The position numbers and the translations under genes were made by a program. The notes below the pieces were generated by a model. The model worked only from the letters and a program-made list of their open reading frames with translations. It made no database searches and was not told the DNA's origin. DNA of 64,000 nt from Polyangium sp. 6x1 (GTDB taxonomy: Bacteria > Myxococcota_A > Polyangia > Polyangiales > Polyangiaceae): contig NZ_JARZHH010000008.1 of the NCBI RefSeq assembly GCF_029946515.1, positions 1 to 64,000 on the forward strand, given 5' to 3'. Below are positions 62,310 to 64,000 of the stretch, piece by piece (position 1 is the first letter of the stretch; each line of letters opens with the position of its first letter).

Positions 62310-63725
62310 ATGACGAGGGACCTCGCCCCGCTCGAGCTCGTCATCACCACGGCAGATGCGACCCACACGCAGCGGCTGCCAGCGACCGGTCGGCTCACGA
62401 TCGGGCGTGATCCGCAGAACCGGGTTCACCTGCTCGATCCCTCCGTGTCGCGCCGGCACGCCGTCCTCGATCTCGGTCCGCCGCTGCGTATCGAGGACAT
62501 CGGGAGCTCCAACGGGCTGCGCGTGACGACGTCCGAGGAATCCGACGGGACAGCGCGAATCGTGGAGCGGCGGGTTTCGCCAGGCCATTCGATGAACATC
62601 GAGCTCGGCGACGGCATGCAGCTCGGGGCGACATTGCTCATCGTGCAACGCGTGAATGCCGACGACAACCCCGCCTCGTCTCGCGTCGTCCGCTCCTTCT
62701 CCGTTCCCGTCGTCCACGACGGCGCGATGCGAAAGCTGTACGAGCTCGTGGATCTCGTGTCGCAGAGCGGGATCAACGTGCTCTTGCTGGGAGAGACGGG
62801 GGTGGGCAAGGAGGTGATGGCCGAGGCCATTCACCGGCGCTCGACGCGGGCGCGGGGTCCGCTCGTATGCCTCAATTGCGCAGCAATTCACGAATCGCTC
62901 CTCGAAAGCGAGCTCTTCGGGCACGAAGCGGGGGCTTTTACGGGGGCCACGCGGGCCAAACCAGGGCTGTTCGAGGTGGCCGCCGGAGGGACGGTCTTCC
63001 TGGACGAGGTGGGGGAGCTGCCCATCTCGGTGCAAGTGAAGCTGCTCCGCGTACTGGAGGAGCGGAAGGTGCTGCGGGTCGGGGGGCTGCAGAAGCGGCC
63101 GCTCGACGTGCGGTTCGTGTCCGCGACGAACCGCAATCTGGAGGACGAGGTGGCGCGCGGCGTCTTCCGGCAGGATCTCTATTTTCGTCTCAATGGGGTG
63201 ACGATGGAGATCCCGCCGCTGCGCGAGCGGACGTCGGAGATCGAGCCCATCGCGCGGAGCTTCATCGCGCGGGCCGCGGTGCAGATGAACATGCGCGCAG
63301 AGCCGCGGCTGTCGCCGCCGGCGCTCGAGGCGCTGCTCGGTTATGGGTGGCCGGGCAACATCCGGGAATTGCGCAACGTGATCGAGCGGGCCGTGGTGCT
63401 GAGCGCCGGAGGGGCGATCCTCCCCGAGCACCTGGGGCTCGGCGGGCGCGGATCCGGGGCGTCGTCCGCGGGGCGAAAGTCGAGCCCGGAGCTCGTGACG
63501 CTCCCCCCGCCACCTCCGCGGCCCCCGAGCCCGCGCGCCGTCGAGCAGGCGATCGCGCCGCTCCGCGTGCCCGTGGGCGAGGACGAGCGGCAGAGGATCG
63601 TGGAGGCGCTGGAGCTCTGCGGAGGAAATCAGTCGAAGGCCGCAGAGATGCTCGGTATCTCACGAAGGACGCTGCTCACGCGGCTCGACCTGTACGGGAT
63701 TCCGAGGCCGCGGAAGAATCGGTGA
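62310..63725 (+). CDS. FHA-domain sigma-54-dependent transcriptional activator
   Basis: A 471-residue regulator. The start at 62310 follows GGGGGAGG. Residues 20-95 form an FHA domain (IGRDPQN, DPSVSRRH, GSSNG), which binds phosphothreonine. The AAA+ domain has Walker A GETGVGKE near 161, GAFTGA at 208-213 (the sigma-54 contact loop) and the R-finger region. A Fis-type HTH lies at about 428-466 (GGNQSKAAEMLGISRRTLLT). FHA recognition links it to the local Ser/Thr kinases. The DNA sites and -24/-12 promoter just downstream suggest that it controls the next gene. Confidence 0.95.
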   Translation: MTRDLAPLELVITTADATHTQRLPATGRLTIGRDPQNRVHLLDPSVSRRHAVLDLGPPLRIEDIGSSNGLRVTTSEESDGTARIVERRVSPGHSMNIELGDGMQLGATLLIVQRVNADDNPASSRVVRSFSVPVVHDGAMRKLYELVDLVSQSGINVLLLGETGVGKEVMAEAIHRRSTRARGPLVCLNCAAIHESLLESELFGHEAGAFTGATRAKPGLFEVAAGGTVFLDEVGELPISVQVKLLRVLEERKVLRVGGLQKRPLDVRFVSATNRNLEDEVARGVFRQDLYFRLNGVTMEIPPLRERTSEIEPIARSFIARAAVQMNMRAEPRLSPPALEALLGYGWPGNIRELRNVIERAVVLSAGGAILPEHLGLGGRGSGASSAGRKSSPELVTLPPPPPRPPSPRAVEQAIAPLRVPVGEDERQRIVEALELCGGNQSKAAEMLGISRRTLLTRLDLYGIPRPRKNR

Positions 63726-63761
63726 TGTGCGTCGCGTGACCGAGGGTCCCGTTGTGTAGGT

Positions 63762-63812
63762 TTGCGCAACGGGGAACAGGTTGCGCAAGATTGCGCGAGC
63801 GGGGTTGCGCAA
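63762..63812 (+). promoter_or_regulatory. TTGCGCAA enhancer-like site array
   Basis: Three perfect TTGCGCAA palindromes (63762-63769, 63781-63788, 63805-63812) and one TTGCGCGA (63791-63798) lie 50-100 bp upstream of the -24/-12 promoter at 63863. That position and symmetry fit an upstream activator site for the FHA/sigma-54 activator encoded just before. Confidence 0.6.
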
Positions 63813-63862
63813 GGCCGAGGGAGATCCGCGCCAATCTCCCGAAAAATTGAATTTTTCAGCCT

Positions 63863-63878
63863 TGGCACGACGAGTGCA
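63863..63878 (+). promoter_or_regulatory. Sigma-54 (-24/-12) promoter
   Basis: TGGCACGACGAGTGCA matches the consensus TGGCACG-N4-TTGCW with one change (first T of the -12 element is G). The predicted transcript starts near 63888, about 75 bases before the ATG at 63963. An AT-rich palindrome GAAAAAT-TGA-ATTTTTC (63841-63857) just upstream could be an IHF-like bend site or a terminator. Confidence 0.65.
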
Positions 63879-63962
63879 CATCGTCTCGACAAAGAGCAAG
63901 CGAATCGGCCGCACATCTGCGGCACGGGCCGCCGCGCCGTGTGGATCGAGGAGGACGGGACG

Positions 63963-64000
63963 ATGAAACGGAACTGGCATCTGGCTTTGTTGGGGATCTC
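63963..64000 (+). CDS. Start of a secreted-protein gene, cut by the window edge
   Basis: Only the first 12 complete codons (MKRNWHLALLGI) are visible. A ribosome site GGAGGACGGGACG precedes the ATG. The basic start with a hydrophobic run is a likely signal peptide. It lies downstream of the sigma-54 promoter and activator gene and so is their likely target. The product cannot be judged. Confidence 0.6.
   Translation, partial: MKRNWHLALLGI

Noticed and set aside
63762-63812. TTGCGCAA array considered as an origin-type iteron or a CRISPR fragment
   Set aside because: Only four short copies with unequal spacing, and they sit in an activator-promoter arrangement, which explains them better.

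Overview
The window is very GC-rich, with strong G/C bias at third codon positions and long antisense shadow frames. It carries four Hanks-type Ser/Thr kinases, an FHA/sigma-54 activator, an ECF-like sigma factor, about fifteen predicted lipoproteins and several TPR/PEGA-type secreted proteins. That mix points to a myxobacterium, most likely of the Polyangiales/Sorangiineae type (inference from gene content; no rRNA or marker tree is available here). I found no tRNA or rRNA genes, CRISPR array, insertion sequence or phage genes. The stretch reads as ordinary chromosome rich in signalling and envelope genes.

Layout. 0-10 kb: a short hypothetical protein, a small secreted Lys-rich protein with a sigma-54-like promoter, a ceramidase-like lipoprotein, a TPR protein, a subtilisin-like lipoprotein protease, and an NDH-2-like flavoprotein divergent from a GlxA/AraC-type regulator. 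10-18 kb: a thiolase and flavin amine oxidase pair; a stand-alone SpoIIAA-like protein facing a kinase that carries its own SpoIIAA-like tail and is coupled to a 78-aa protein; argG. 17-25 kb: an ECF-like sigma factor divergent from a TPR kinase, a secreted protein, a small winged-helix-like protein, and a kinase fused to a flavodiiron-type metallo-beta-lactamase domain, followed by a 125-bp imperfect inverted repeat. 25-37 kb: OppF/OppD ATPases translationally coupled to a lipoprotein, a glucose/sorbosone dehydrogenase-like lipoprotein, a secreted hydrolase, a CGGCH protein, a PP2C C-terminal remnant, a CDP-alcohol phosphatidyltransferase, membrane proteins, a lipoprotein with a methyltransferase fold, and deoD with a beta-helix lipoprotein. 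37-48 kb: a SecY-like protein with a zinc ribbon in front and a DUF2007-like domain behind, a fibro-slime lipoprotein, a lipoprotein with five EGF repeats, small membrane proteins, an M1 aminopeptidase and a DoxX protein. 48-59 kb: a zinc-ribbon/hydrolase membrane protein coupled to a metallophosphoesterase and a barrel-like protein; a hydrolase and OsmC pair; and a kinase, TPR/PEGA protein and C-type lectin lipoprotein operon joined by 4-bp stop/start overlaps. 59-64 kb: an XRE regulator with tandem palindromic operators, an outer-membrane receptor with a TonB C-terminal domain at its N-terminus, and an FHA/sigma-54 activator followed by a TTGCGCAA array and a -24/-12 promoter driving a gene cut by the window edge.

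The most unusual items are the kinase with a diiron (oxygen or NO sensor-like) domain at 22797-25106 and the SecY paralogue at 37956-39557. After them come the complete sigma-54 control module at the right edge, the two SpoIIAA-like proteins around one kinase, and the kinase-to-lectin operon. Functions are read from motifs and family resemblance; no searches were run.
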